Source of the DNA: Mucilaginibacter roseus
Lineage (GTDB): Bacteria > Bacteroidota > Bacteroidia > Sphingobacteriales > Sphingobacteriaceae
Direction of reading: 5' to 3'
Length of the DNA: 64,000 nt
Assembly: GCF_021215455.1 (NCBI RefSeq)
Contig: NZ_JAJPWV010000003.1
Span: 806,001-870,000, forward strand
Part shown: piece after piece, positions 17,064 to 26,640 of the stretch
How positions within the stretch are numbered: the stretch's first letter is position 1
Layout of the letters: each line of letters begins with the position of its first letter
Notes under the pieces: model-generated
Database searches by the model: none
Told to the model about the DNA's origin: nothing
Seen by the model: the letters and a program-made list of their open reading frames with translations, nothing else
Position numbers and translations under genes: made by a program

Positions 17064-20000
17064 TTACTTTCCATTAATTTGTTCAAAGTAGGCTTGTATT
17101 TTACTTTTATAATATATGTTAAACGCTGGCGAAACGGTGCGCAGTTGCTCTGTTTGCTTGTTTTTTTGCTGCTGATAATTTTGCAGGGCTTTAATATATC
17201 CCGGTGGGAAGTTATTACCTGCATTGCTTTGGCGCCGGTTATCCTGTTCGCGCTGCTGTTCTGCCTTTTCGGCATCAAGCAAACGTGTTTGTATTTGCTG
17301 CTGTCTTTTTACGGTTTCTTCTGTTATTCTTCTGTTTACGATATCGTTCTCGGTTTGTTCCATTTCTTTTGAAATTTTGTCAAGGTCACCAAGTCCGCTT
17401 TTACCATCCTTGCTCTGCTCACGGTTTAGCTGCTCAAGTGCCTGGCGTATTTGCTGTTGCTGCCGGGCCATACGCGCCAGCTGCTCGCTCATGCCGCTCT
17501 CTCCCTGGGCGCTTTTGCCCTGGTTGCCCTGCCGCTGCATCTGCTGCCTTGCTTTTTGCATATTTTGGTTAAGCTGCTGTTGCATTTTAGCTAATTGCGA
17601 TACCGATTGCTGTTTTTTGCCTTTACCGCCACCCTGGCGGTTTTGTGCGTTTTGTAATTGTTCAAGCGCTTCACTCAATAGTAATGCCAAATTGTTCATG
17701 GCTGTCATGGCAAATTGCTGGCTGCGATTGGCTTCGCCACTGCGCCGTTCGCCCATAAGGCTCAGCGCTTTATCAATATTATCATTAATGGCACCCACCT
17801 CTTTATTAACAGCAGATTGTATTTGCGGAACGCGCTTGCTCAGGGCATACAAACTGTCCTGTGCGGTTTTTAAGTTGTCCTTAATATCCTTTTGCTGCTG
17901 GGCAAGTTTATTATAGCCCGGATCTGCCGGATTAATTCCTCTCAGGCTCAGCATCAGCTTTTCCTGCTGAAAAGAGCTGTTAACCAAGTTTTTAAGCAAC
18001 TCGCGCAATTGTGCGGCATTGATAGCGTTTTCGCTCTCTTCACCGTCTTGCTGTTGCTGTTGCATTTTACCCGCCATTCGCTGCATTTTTTGCGCTGCCT
18101 GCTGCTGTGACTTTGCCGCCTTCTGCCTGTCATTCTTTTGAATGCTTTGCTTGCTTTGATCCATTTGCTGGTCAACGGCATCGCTTTCCTGTTTCTGATT
18201 GTCCAGGTTCATTTTCTCGCCCAGGCCGTCGTTTTCTTTCTTCAATTCATCAAGCGATTTTTTTACATCGCTAAATTCATCTTTCAATTTTTGCTGCTGT
18301 TGAAGCAAGGCCTGCTTATCCTGTTTTTGTTGTTGGGTTTGCTCCGCTAATTTTTGCTGTTCATTAGCTAACTTATTGAGCTTGTTTATATTCTGTTCAA
18401 CTTTTTGGTCAAAAGCCAGTTTTTTGTACAGTTCAAGCACCCGGTCAAGTTCCTTTTTCAGCGAGCGGTTGTCCTGCTGCATCTTGTTTAGCTCGTCACG
18501 CGCGTCATCCTTATCGCCTTTTTCCAGCATATCCTGCAGTTTTTTTAAAAGCTCCTGCGTTTTTGGGTCGAGCACGTTGTTGAACAAATCCGCAATTTGT
18601 TGCTGTTTTTGTTGTAATTCTGCACTTTGCTGCTGGTTCTCCTGGCGGTTATACTGGTTTTTGCGGTTCTCTTCCTGTATATCTTTCACCAGATTATTTA
18701 GCTCCATCCGCTTTTGCAGCAGTTGTTCTACCTGCTTTTTTTCTTCGAAGCTGAGGCTGTTTTTTTCAAGCAGTTGCCGGTTAAGCCGTTGTGATTCACG
18801 CTCAATCTGCGCAGCAAGTTTTATGGCCGATTGTGTTTTATCGGCAACTGATTTAGTGCCCGCCTCAAGTTGCTCATTAAGCTGCTTTGCGTCCGGAATG
18901 TTGAGCGTTTGTTCCGGAGTTCGAGCGCGCTTCGGGCCGGTTACGGCATCATTGTCAGCAACCTCAAAATAATAGGATACTTGCCGGCCTTCTGGCAGCT
19001 TAACTTGTTTCATATCCCAAAAGAAAAAGAAACCTGCCTGATTTCGAGAAAGATCAGCCTTGACCGGTAAGTGGTAAGTTTTATTGCCGGTACGGTAGTT
19101 AAAAGTTAATGAGGTAAAGCCGTGATCATCCTGCACGGTACCATTAAAATATAGAGCTTTACTGCTTATTGAGTCCTGCTTTTGTTCGGCAGTGATTAAT
19201 GGAGATTGATCGGCAATTACAGTAACATTATAGGCCGATGAATCAGTGTTATGCTTTACAAACTGATTTGCCGCGCTTAATTTATAAGTTGTGTTTTGCG
19301 TTATTTTCTGCTGATAAACAAACGTTCCACCTTGAGTTGGTTTCAGTTCATTTAGTACGTCGTCTACTTTAAAGGTAAGCACTGAGGTATTTTGCGTTTT
19401 TATGTGCCATTTAACTATAGTTCCGGCCGGTACTGTAAGGTCGCCGGCATTTGGTATAAGTTCGCGCTGTTTATGCAAATAAGCCGGATATTGTAACGTT
19501 GCATCAAAACTGACCAATGTTGGCCTGGCGTTTACCTTAAGCTGATAATCTTGAGAATTATAGCCATTTGCTGATAAGGTGAAATTAACGTCACGTTGCA
19601 AATTTTTAAAGTCATATTTAAATCTGTTCACGGCGGTTTTTTCAAGCTTAAATGTATTGTCGCCATTGCGTATGTAAACTTCTGCCGGTAGGTTATTCCC
19701 TTCCAGTTTCAAGTCAAGCGTTAGGTCGTCACCTTGTACCGCAGTCAAAGGCGTGTTAATAATAACAAATGTAAAAGGCGCAACCGGAGCGAAATATTTA
19801 TCGTGTTTCAGCAAGCGTTCTGTGCTATCTGTAAGTATTGATGGTGCTGCCAGCGCAAGTATGCAGATGATGCCCAGCGGAATAAGCGCCCACTTTAAAT
19901 AGCGCCTGTTCTCCTTTAAATTAACCGCCGAGGGAAAGCTGATTGGGCTAAGCTCATTTACCTTTTGGTCTATACCGGCTTCAAGCAATGCTCGTTTTTC

Positions 20001-20375
20001 TGGGTCGGCCAAAGCTTGCCTTTTAAGCTGCAGGGTATTCAGTAGTTTATCGTTCACGTTACCGAAATGCCGGCCAATAATTACCGCAGCTTCATCGTAC
20101 GTAAGCGTTTGGCCAATACGTAACCAGGCCAGCAGGGACGGTATCACCAGCCATATCAGCAGAACGAGGTTAATGATTATGAACAGGTAAAAAAGCACCG
20201 AACGCAGCGTAGTGTTGAAATTACCAAAATACTCGGCAAGGGTAACAAACAGGTACAACGAAAATAGCCCGGCTCCTAAAAATATAAGGCCTCTCAAAAG
20301 GTTATTAAAGTAATACTTTCGAATGAAGGTATTTACCTTAATAATGAGCAGATCATAATTATCAGCCTTGTTCAT
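17064..20375 (-). CDS. DUF4175 family membrane/coiled-coil protein
   Basis: A very large (1103-residue) envelope protein. Three hydrophobic segments lie near 20-45, 57-85 and 160-182. A beta-rich extracytoplasmic region spans about 190-480, with several Ig-like stretches. From about 490 to 1075 it is an extremely Gln/Lys/Asn/Glu-rich coiled coil with many QQQ runs. The C-terminal motif FPPGYIKALQNYQQQ is found in DUF4175 proteins of Bacteroidota, as far as I recall. Function unknown; it may be a structural or scaffold protein. First gene of an operon with the RsbW-like protein and ybeY. Its opposite strand shows long open frames produced only by this base bias. Confidence 0.85.
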   Translation of the reverse strand: MNKADNYDLLIIKVNTFIRKYYFNNLLRGLIFLGAGLFSLYLFVTLAEYFGNFNTTLRSVLFYLFIIINLVLLIWLVIPSLLAWLRIGQTLTYDEAAVIIGRHFGNVNDKLLNTLQLKRQALADPEKRALLEAGIDQKVNELSPISFPSAVNLKENRRYLKWALIPLGIICILALAAPSILTDSTERLLKHDKYFAPVAPFTFVIINTPLTAVQGDDLTLDLKLEGNNLPAEVYIRNGDNTFKLEKTAVNRFKYDFKNLQRDVNFTLSANGYNSQDYQLKVNARPTLVSFDATLQYPAYLHKQRELIPNAGDLTVPAGTIVKWHIKTQNTSVLTFKVDDVLNELKPTQGGTFVYQQKITQNTTYKLSAANQFVKHNTDSSAYNVTVIADQSPLITAEQKQDSISSKALYFNGTVQDDHGFTSLTFNYRTGNKTYHLPVKADLSRNQAGFFFFWDMKQVKLPEGRQVSYYFEVADNDAVTGPKRARTPEQTLNIPDAKQLNEQLEAGTKSVADKTQSAIKLAAQIERESQRLNRQLLEKNSLSFEEKKQVEQLLQKRMELNNLVKDIQEENRKNQYNRQENQQQSAELQQKQQQIADLFNNVLDPKTQELLKKLQDMLEKGDKDDARDELNKMQQDNRSLKKELDRVLELYKKLAFDQKVEQNINKLNKLANEQQKLAEQTQQQKQDKQALLQQQQKLKDEFSDVKKSLDELKKENDGLGEKMNLDNQKQESDAVDQQMDQSKQSIQKNDRQKAAKSQQQAAQKMQRMAGKMQQQQQDGEESENAINAAQLRELLKNLVNSSFQQEKLMLSLRGINPADPGYNKLAQQQKDIKDNLKTAQDSLYALSKRVPQIQSAVNKEVGAINDNIDKALSLMGERRSGEANRSQQFAMTAMNNLALLLSEALEQLQNAQNRQGGGKGKKQQSVSQLAKMQQQLNQNMQKARQQMQRQGNQGKSAQGESGMSEQLARMARQQQQIRQALEQLNREQSKDGKSGLGDLDKISKEMEQTENDIVNRRITEETVKRQQQIQTRLLDAEKAEQQREQDNRRQSNAGNNFPPGYIKALQNYQQQKNKQTEQLRTVSPAFNIYYKSKIQAYFEQINGK

Positions 20376-20579
20376 TTACAGGTTTATTCCTTGTAAAACG
20401 AAAATCTGAAAATAAATCGTATTGCGGCAATGCATCAAAAAAATAAAATAATGTTTACGACTAAATTATATTAGTTACAATGCGTAAAAACCAACTTTTT
20501 ACCGCTTCAACCGCCTCGCTCCGAACTTAATTACTTATACTTGGTTTATATTAACCATTGTTGCCGTAAACCCTGAATT

Positions 20580-21278
20580 ATGATATTGAAAGATAAGAAG
20601 GTTTTAGTAGTTGAGGATGAACCCGGGCTTGCGTCCGTTATCAGCCGTGGGCTCGCCGCTGCCGGCATGGAGGTAAGTATTGCTCCTGATGGTATAACCG
20701 GTTTGCAAATGGCTACCAATTACCAGTTCGATCTGTTAATATTGGATATTATGCTACCCGGCATGAACGGTGTTCAGATATGCCGCGAGGTACGAAAAAA
20801 GGACGATGCCATACCAATAGTAATGTTAACGGCCCTTTCAAGCACCGAGAATGTGATTACCGGTTTGGATAGCGGCGCCGACGATTATATTGTAAAACCC
20901 TTTAAGCTTGCCGAGCTTGAAGCGCGCATACGTACATTAATGCGCCGCAGCCGTAATAACACTGCCCCCAAAGATGTAATTAATGTTGCCGACCTGGAAG
21001 TTGACCTGGTATCCAAAACAGCTAAACGTGCCGATAAACAGATAAACCTTACCGCGACAGAGTACCGCTTATTAGAATATTTTGTAAAAAACCCTAACAA
21101 GGTATTATCGCGCATACAGATACTGGAAAACGTATGGGATATTGATTTTAATATGGGTACCAACGTAGTTGATGTTTATGTGAATTACCTGCGTAAAAAG
21201 CTTGATAATAATTACGAAACACGCCTTATTCAAACGGTTTTTGGCATGGGCTATATGTTTAAAACGGATGGTGAATGA
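20580..21278 (+). CDS. OmpR-family response regulator
   Basis: A 232-residue two-component regulator. The receiver domain (about 5-118) has acidic pocket Glu12/Asp13, phospho-acceptor Asp56 (LLILDIMLPGMNG), Thr84 and Lys106 (DYIVKPF). A winged-helix DNA-binding domain follows (about 130-228) with LTATEYRLLEYFVKNPNKVLSR and NVVDVYVNYLRKKL. Its stop overlaps the kinase start by 4 bp (ATGA), so the two are a translationally coupled pair. The signal and target genes are unknown. The 204-bp spacer to the divergent DUF4175 gene must hold its promoter. Confidence 0.93.
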   Translation: MILKDKKVLVVEDEPGLASVISRGLAAAGMEVSIAPDGITGLQMATNYQFDLLILDIMLPGMNGVQICREVRKKDDAIPIVMLTALSSTENVITGLDSGADDYIVKPFKLAELEARIRTLMRRSRNNTAPKDVINVADLEVDLVSKTAKRADKQINLTATEYRLLEYFVKNPNKVLSRIQILENVWDIDFNMGTNVVDVYVNYLRKKLDNNYETRLIQTVFGMGYMFKTDGE

Positions 21279-22627
21279 AGCTGCAAACCAAAATAACGCT
21301 GCTGTTCCTCGTCATATCGGCCGTAGGCTTGCTGTTGATGAATGCCGCGATATTTTACTTTGTATCTGATTTTAATTTCGAGGATTTTTTTAAGCGGCTG
21401 GAAGCACGCGTGCGGTTTGCCGCGCAGATAAAAATTCACCCTGACGGGCGAACCGCGGCTTACCGCGAGGCCAAGACTAAAAACCTGGAAATGCTGGAAG
21501 GTGAACGCGATTTTGTAGTACGCGTAAACTCAGATGGTAGTTTTAAACGGCCGTTAAACTTACCGGATGAATTTTATACAACCATACTTAACGGTAACCG
21601 CGCCCGTTACGATCGCAAAAATCACTTTTATGCCGGCTCCCTATTTATCACGCCATACGGTAAATACGTAGTAATTGCCGAAGCAATTGACCCATACGGT
21701 TATAAAGAGTTAAACGAGTTAAGGAAAATATTGATCATTATATTTTTTATTTCGGTTATACTGGCTTACGTGGCAGGCCGGGTATTTTCTTACTACGCTT
21801 TAAAGCCTATCCGCAACCTCATCAGGAGTGTCAAGAATATAAGTGCGAATAACCTGCATATGCGGGTTGATGAAACAGGCAGAGACGAAATAGCCGAACT
21901 GGTATCAACATTTAACCATATGCTTAACCGCCTGGAGACAGCATTTGAAACACAGAACAACTTTGTAAGCAATGCTTCGCACGAGCTGCGTACGCCGTTA
22001 AGCATTATCAGCGGAGAAACGGAACTATTGCTTGCGCGCAAGGGTTTGGATGCAGACGCCATTGCCAATGTGAATACCATATTGCACGAGGCCGAAAAGC
22101 TTGAGAACATACTGGCCAGCCTGCTCGGACTGGCGCAGAGCGGTTTTGATGGCAAAAAACAAAACTGGCAGTTGATAAGGGCAGATGAGTTAGTAATAAC
22201 TGCAGTGGAGTCGGTAAAAAAGATAGCGACAGAGTGCACTATTGATATTGATTTTTCGGCCTTGCCTGAAAATGACGATCAACTGCAAACCGAGGGCAAC
22301 ATGAACCTGCTGCACCTGGCCGTGAGCAATATTATAATGAATGCCTGTAAATACTCAAGCAATCAACCAGTTACTGTTAAAATTGTATCGCAAAAGGGCA
22401 CCATTAAAATTAGTGTTATTGATAAGGGGATAGGCATACCTAAGCAGGAGCAGAAACACGTTTTTGAGCCATTTTTCCGCGCCTCCAACACTGGTAAATT
22501 TGAGGGTTACGGTATAGGTTTGCCGCTCACGCTTAACATCATTAAACTACACCAGGGTTCGATCAATATCATATCTGAAGAGCAAATGGGAACCGAAATA
22601 CAGGTTATGCTACCCGTAGCCGAATAG
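21275..22627 (+). CDS. HAMP-domain sensor histidine kinase
   Basis: A 450-residue inner-membrane kinase partnered with the regulator just upstream. TM1 is at about 8-30 and a periplasmic sensor of about 120 residues has no named domain. TM2 is at about 151-173, then a HAMP domain (176-228). HisKA follows with phospho-acceptor His236 in [11 protein letters not shown], then HATPase with NACKYSS (N-box), [20 protein letters not shown] (G1/F-box) and GYGIGLPL (G2). The stimulus cannot be told from sequence. A macrodomain gene follows 34 bp downstream in the same direction. Confidence 0.93.
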   Translation: MKLQTKITLLFLVISAVGLLLMNAAIFYFVSDFNFEDFFKRLEARVRFAAQIKIHPDGRTAAYREAKTKNLEMLEGERDFVVRVNSDGSFKRPLNLPDEFYTTILNGNRARYDRKNHFYAGSLFITPYGKYVVIAEAIDPYGYKELNELRKILIIIFFISVILAYVAGRVFSYYALKPIRNLIRSVKNISANNLHMRVDETGRDEIAELVSTFNHMLNRLETAFETQNNFVSNASHELRTPLSIISGETELLLARKGLDADAIANVNTILHEAEKLENILASLLGLAQSGFDGKKQNWQLIRADELVITAVESVKKIATECTIDIDFSALPENDDQLQTEGNMNLLHLAVSNIIMNACKYSSNQPVTVKIVSQKGTIKISVIDKGIGIPKQEQKHVFEPFFRASNTGKFEGYGIGLPLTLNIIKLHQGSINIISEEQMGTEIQVMLPVAE

Positions 22628-22661
22628 CCGAACATTGCTTTACACAAATTGTTATCTGTTT

Positions 22662-23192
22662 ATGAAAGATAGCAGGGTAGAAGTAATACAGGGCGATATC
22701 ACCAAACAACAGGTTAACGCGGTAGTTAACGCAGCCAATTCATCGCTGCTTGGTGGCGGCGGCGTAGATGGCGCTATACATCGTGCGGGCGGAAAAGCGA
22801 TTTTAGAGGAGTGCATCAAAATTCGTGACAGGCAGGGTGGTTGTAATACCGGCGAGGCGGTAATTACCACCGGCGGTAACCTGCCGGCCAAATATGTTAT
22901 CCATGCAGTTGGCCCTGTTTGGAGTAATAATAGCGCTGATAAAGCTGCAACGTTGTTAGCTAATGCTTATCGCAACAGTTTAAAACTGGCGGTTAAAAAT
23001 GGTGTAAAAACTATCGCTTTCCCCAATATCAGTACAGGTATATATCACTTCCCCAAACCACAAGCCGCGGATATCGCGATCAAAACCATTACTGATTTTC
23101 TGACGGAGAACAACACCATTACTAAAGTGCTGTTTGTATGTTTTGATGATGATAATTACGGGTTATATCAGCAGCGGTTAGGCGGCAGCTGA
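22662..23192 (+). CDS. macrodomain O-acetyl-ADP-ribose deacetylase-like protein
   Basis: A single macrodomain of 176 residues. The start is the ATG at 22662 ([16 protein letters not shown]); upstream in-frame codons from a TTG at 22635 are not family-like. MacroD-type motifs are present: [45 protein letters not shown], and [10 protein letters not shown] for the substrate phosphate loop. Such enzymes remove acetyl from O-acetyl-ADP-ribose or ADP-ribose from protein side chains. It directly follows a two-component pair and is likely co-transcribed, which is unusual. It ends immediately next to the stop of a convergent hydrolase gene. Confidence 0.92.
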   Translation: MKDSRVEVIQGDITKQQVNAVVNAANSSLLGGGGVDGAIHRAGGKAILEECIKIRDRQGGCNTGEAVITTGGNLPAKYVIHAVGPVWSNNSADKAATLLANAYRNSLKLAVKNGVKTIAFPNISTGIYHFPKPQAADIAIKTITDFLTENNTITKVLFVCFDDDNYGLYQQRLGGS

Positions 23193-24173
23193 TTACAAAT
23201 TGTCTATCAGATCCTTCAAAAACCTTTCTGGTATTTGCCAATGCGGTACATGCTTAACCCCCGGATAGCTAATCAGCCTGGCACCGGGTATCATCTTGGC
23301 CGTTGCTGGTGCCAGTTTTTTATAATTACCATGTCTGGTCTGTTCTTCCGGCGATAGGTAGGCTTTACCCACAATAGTATTATCCTCCAAGCCAATAAAC
23401 AAAACGGTTGGTACTTTTATATTACCGAACTCGTGGCAAACGGGCTGCTCAAATATCATTTCATACGTTAAAGCCGATATCATGGCATAGCGCGGAAAAT
23501 CGGCGCTATTGCTCACATTGCCGCCTATTTTTACCAGGTAATCATACGCCGGTTTCCACTCATCAAAATAAGATGTCTGGTAATATTTCTTTACGCTTTC
23601 AGCGGTAGTTTTAATTTCGCTTTTATAGAGTTCTTCGGCACTTTTGTAGGGCACGAATGACAGGTAATCCTCCAAGCCGATTGGGTTTTCAAGCAATAGT
23701 TTCTCAACCGTTTCTGGGTACATCAGCGTGAACCTTGTGGCTAGCATACCACCCATGGAGTGACCAAGGATGTAAGTCTTTTTTACTCCCAGCGTATCCA
23801 GCAGCTTTTTATTTAACTGTGCCAGCTTGTAAAAACTGTAATGGATGAAAGCCTTGGATGATTTACCGAAACCTAACTGATCGGGCACTACCACCCGGTA
23901 ACCTTTCGCTGTCAACGCTTTAATCACACTGGTCCAATAATATCCGCCAAAATTCTTTCCATGAAAAAGCATCACTGTTTTGCCGTTGGTGTTAACTGTT
24001 GGAGGCACATCCATGTAAGCCATACGCAGATCCTGTCCGTCAGTACTCACAGGCAAAAATTTAACCGGGTAAGGATAGGCTATATTATCAAGCGTTATGG
24101 ATACAGTATCAGGCTGTGCCAATGCGCTTAGGCAGATAACGGTAGATAATAGCGTTAAAAGAAACTTTTTCAT
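23193..24173 (-). CDS. alpha/beta hydrolase, exported
   Basis: About 327 residues from ATG at 24173 (or the adjacent 24176), giving a typical signal peptide MKKFLLTLLSTVICLSALAQ; the longer frame from 24215 adds an unlikely leader. Alpha/beta-hydrolase features are HGKNFGGYYW (oxyanion-hole HG), nucleophile elbow LGHSMGGMLA, acid in FIGLEDNTIVGK, and His in YPGVKHVPHWQIPE. These resemble the general hydrolase/haloperoxidase-like group; the substrate is not predictable. It is probably periplasmic. Its stop codon adjoins the stop of the macrodomain gene with no gap. Confidence 0.85.
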   Translation of the reverse strand: MKKFLLTLLSTVICLSALAQPDTVSITLDNIAYPYPVKFLPVSTDGQDLRMAYMDVPPTVNTNGKTVMLFHGKNFGGYYWTSVIKALTAKGYRVVVPDQLGFGKSSKAFIHYSFYKLAQLNKKLLDTLGVKKTYILGHSMGGMLATRFTLMYPETVEKLLLENPIGLEDYLSFVPYKSAEELYKSEIKTTAESVKKYYQTSYFDEWKPAYDYLVKIGGNVSNSADFPRYAMISALTYEMIFEQPVCHEFGNIKVPTVLFIGLEDNTIVGKAYLSPEEQTRHGNYKKLAPATAKMIPGARLISYPGVKHVPHWQIPERFLKDLIDNL

Positions 24174-24217
24174 CATATTAAAATACAGCAGATGCCGGCA
24201 AAAGTTTACCTTCAAGT

Positions 24218-24249
24218 AAAACGCCCCCTGATTAAGTCAGGAGGCGTTT
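24218..24249 (-). terminator. terminator after the TonB receptor gene
   Basis: On the minus strand AAACGCCTCCTGA pairs with TCAGGGGGCGTTT across a 5-base loop and is followed by T-rich sequence. The single non-Watson-Crick position is a U-G wobble only when read on the minus strand, which fixes its direction. It lies 11 bp beyond the receptor stop. Confidence 0.8.
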
Positions 24250-24259
24250 ATAAATCATT

Positions 24260-26581
24260 TTATTTGATTGATAATGGCAGATACACGCCGAAGGTAATGT
24301 TCCGGCCCGGATTGTATATACCAAAAGTCGGATCCTCGCTGCTTAAGCGGCCCGGTTTGTAGCGGCTAAGCGCATCGTAATACTTTTTATTAAGCAGATT
24401 ATTGCCCGCAACATAAAGCTTAAGCGGTTGGTTGCCTAATTTTACGTTGGTGCCCAAGCCGGCGTTTAATAAGGTATAACCGTCGGTAGGGGTTTCAAAG
24501 GTAGCATCGAAACGCCCCTGCCTGAAAAAGTTATCAATGCCTACATATAAATACGATTCTTTTAAGCCTTTAACCTTAGGCTCAAAGCGCAGCGTGTTGC
24601 GCAAACTACCGGCAGGTATAAATGCCAAAGGCCTGTCTAAGGTGGTGTTTTGCGCATGTGTGTAGCCAAAAGTATTTTCCAGGTGTATAAAACTTACCGG
24701 GTGTATGGTAAGGCTACCCTCAAAGCCATATAAATTGGCATTTACCTGGCCGTAACGATAAACATCGTACTCTTTCGGGTTGCCATCTTCATCCACATCT
24801 TGCTGCACATCGCCGGGGGTATGCGATGCGTAGATGAAATTATGTATGTAATTCTCATAAATACCTACGCTGGCGCTGATGAATTTATTGTCATACTCCA
24901 AAGTAGCATCGGCCTGAAAACTGCGCTCGGGCGATAAATTAGGGTTACCAACCTCGTAGCGGAAAGTACCTTCATGTACACCGTTTGATGCCAGCTCGGC
25001 CGGGTTTGGTGCACGGAATGCCGAACCTGCATTAGCCTTAAAGTTAAGCTGATCATTAAACTGATGTGTGAAACCCAGCGCGCCACTTACGTTTGAGAAC
25101 TTGTTTGTAAATGGCTCAAAGCGCACTTCATCCTCTTCGATTAAACCCTTACCGGTATTTTTGCGGTAGTCATAGCGTATGCCTGCATTAAAGGTGTTTT
25201 TGTCCCATGTTTTTTTAATATAAGCAAATGCGCCTATTCCGTATGAATTATAATCAGGCACTAAAAATTCTTCGCCTTTGTTCAGGCTCTTGCCTATTTC
25301 AGTACTTACACCAAAAACAGGTTGCCAGCCGTTGCTTTCAGGCAGGTAATATTTAATATCGCCGGTGTAGGTGTTCAAGTCAAAGAACAGAGATGGATCA
25401 ACGCTTTCTTCCAGCTCGCGGCGCTGGTTTTTCTGGTAACCCAGGTTAACTTTTAAAAAGCCGCTGCCGATAATAAAATTGTTATCCCAGTTTATTTTAT
25501 AATGCCTGATATCCTGACGCGGAAACAGCAGGCTGCGGCTTTTATAATCTGATTTTGTAAAAGGCTCGCCGTCTTCTTTCAAAAAGTCAAACCCGTTATC
25601 CGGCTCCGCCTCGTAAAACCCGATGTTGTTTTTAAAGTACGAGAAGTTGATATGCGAATAACCCCATTGCTTGTTCAACCCCAGCATACCGCTGATATTG
25701 GTTTCGTTAAAGCCGGAGTTCGGGAAATAATAATCGGGTGTTTTAAACGAATAGGCGTTCTTGTATGATCCTCTGGCTCGCCATACTAATCCGTCCTCGT
25801 TACCTGTAAACATCAGTGATGTACCGGTAAGGCCGTTGTTGGTAGCGTAGTTGGTTAAAAACTCGCCTTTTATTTGTCCGCTTGGCGGGGTTAGCGGGTC
25901 GAGCATATTAATTACACCGCCCAGCGCGTCCGATCCGTAAAGGAGCGAAGCCGCGCCGCGCAAAACTTCCACGCGGTCGGCACCGTACTGGTCAATCTCA
26001 ATACCGTGCTCATCGCCCCATTGCTGGCCTTGCTGTTTAATGCCATTGCTCAGGGTAACCACTCGGTTATAACCCAGGCCGCGAATAACCGGTTTTGATA
26101 TGGATGGCCCGGTTGTTATTTGTGACATGCCCGGCACCTGCGAGGCCAACGCGTCAATAATATTGGTTGATGGGCGCAATAGCTGTTCGCGGGTAACCGT
26201 GGTTGCCGATGTGCTGTTTTGCTTGCTGTTACCGCTTATTGGGGTGCCGGTTATTACTACCTCGCGGGTTTCAATAACACTGGTTTGCATTGTAAAAACC
26301 GGTGGCGTTGTTGCCGCCATATCCACCAGTTGGGTAAGGGTACGGAAGCCAACAAATTGTATCTGCACTAAAAATTTCCCGCGCACAGGCAGGTTATTGA
26401 ATGTAAACTCACCATTTAAGTCAGTTTGGGTTGATATTTTTAGATCCGGGAAAGTGACTGTAGCACCGGGTAACGGCTGGCTGTTATTATCAACAACTTT
26501 ACCTTTTAAAGTTATAACAGGGTTTGATGCCATGCTTTGGACAAATACCAATAGCAAGCATATCAATAGCTTGAATTTCAT
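24260..26581 (-). CDS. TonB-dependent outer-membrane receptor, possible metal uptake
   Basis: A 773-residue receptor. After the signal peptide (about 1-18) comes a carboxypeptidase-regulatory-like domain (about 22-105: KGKVVDNNSQPLPGATV). The plug domain follows (about 125-230) with VIRGLGYNRVVTLSNGI, QQWGDEHGIEIDQYGADRVEVLRG and LYGSDALGGVINM, then a beta-barrel to the C-terminus. The plug, with its DEHGIEID segment before ADRVEVLRG, resembles ZnuD-like receptors, and a His-rich membrane protein is encoded just upstream. Together these hint at a zinc or copper substrate, but siderophore or other substrates remain possible. Confidence 0.88.
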   Translation of the reverse strand: MKFKLLICLLLVFVQSMASNPVITLKGKVVDNNSQPLPGATVTFPDLKISTQTDLNGEFTFNNLPVRGKFLVQIQFVGFRTLTQLVDMAATTPPVFTMQTSVIETREVVITGTPISGNSKQNSTSATTVTREQLLRPSTNIIDALASQVPGMSQITTGPSISKPVIRGLGYNRVVTLSNGIKQQGQQWGDEHGIEIDQYGADRVEVLRGAASLLYGSDALGGVINMLDPLTPPSGQIKGEFLTNYATNNGLTGTSLMFTGNEDGLVWRARGSYKNAYSFKTPDYYFPNSGFNETNISGMLGLNKQWGYSHINFSYFKNNIGFYEAEPDNGFDFLKEDGEPFTKSDYKSRSLLFPRQDIRHYKINWDNNFIIGSGFLKVNLGYQKNQRRELEESVDPSLFFDLNTYTGDIKYYLPESNGWQPVFGVSTEIGKSLNKGEEFLVPDYNSYGIGAFAYIKKTWDKNTFNAGIRYDYRKNTGKGLIEEDEVRFEPFTNKFSNVSGALGFTHQFNDQLNFKANAGSAFRAPNPAELASNGVHEGTFRYEVGNPNLSPERSFQADATLEYDNKFISASVGIYENYIHNFIYASHTPGDVQQDVDEDGNPKEYDVYRYGQVNANLYGFEGSLTIHPVSFIHLENTFGYTHAQNTTLDRPLAFIPAGSLRNTLRFEPKVKGLKESYLYVGIDNFFRQGRFDATFETPTDGYTLLNAGLGTNVKLGNQPLKLYVAGNNLLNKKYYDALSRYKPGRLSSEDPTFGIYNPGRNITFGVYLPLSIK

Positions 26582-26640
26582 AATTCTTGTTCAGAAAAAA
26601 TTAATAAATACTGCTTGCGCAGGTGGTGTGTTCTCTCTTT

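Noticed and set aside
17063..17278. N-terminal extension of the RsbW-like protein by about 70 residues
   Set aside because: It overlaps the conserved end of DUF4175 in another frame and is not like the kinase family.
17224..18972. Long open frames on the plus strand opposite DUF4175 (230 and 198 codons)
   Set aside because: They mirror the Gln/Lys-rich codons of the real gene and translate to Cys/Ser/Phe-rich low-complexity sequence.
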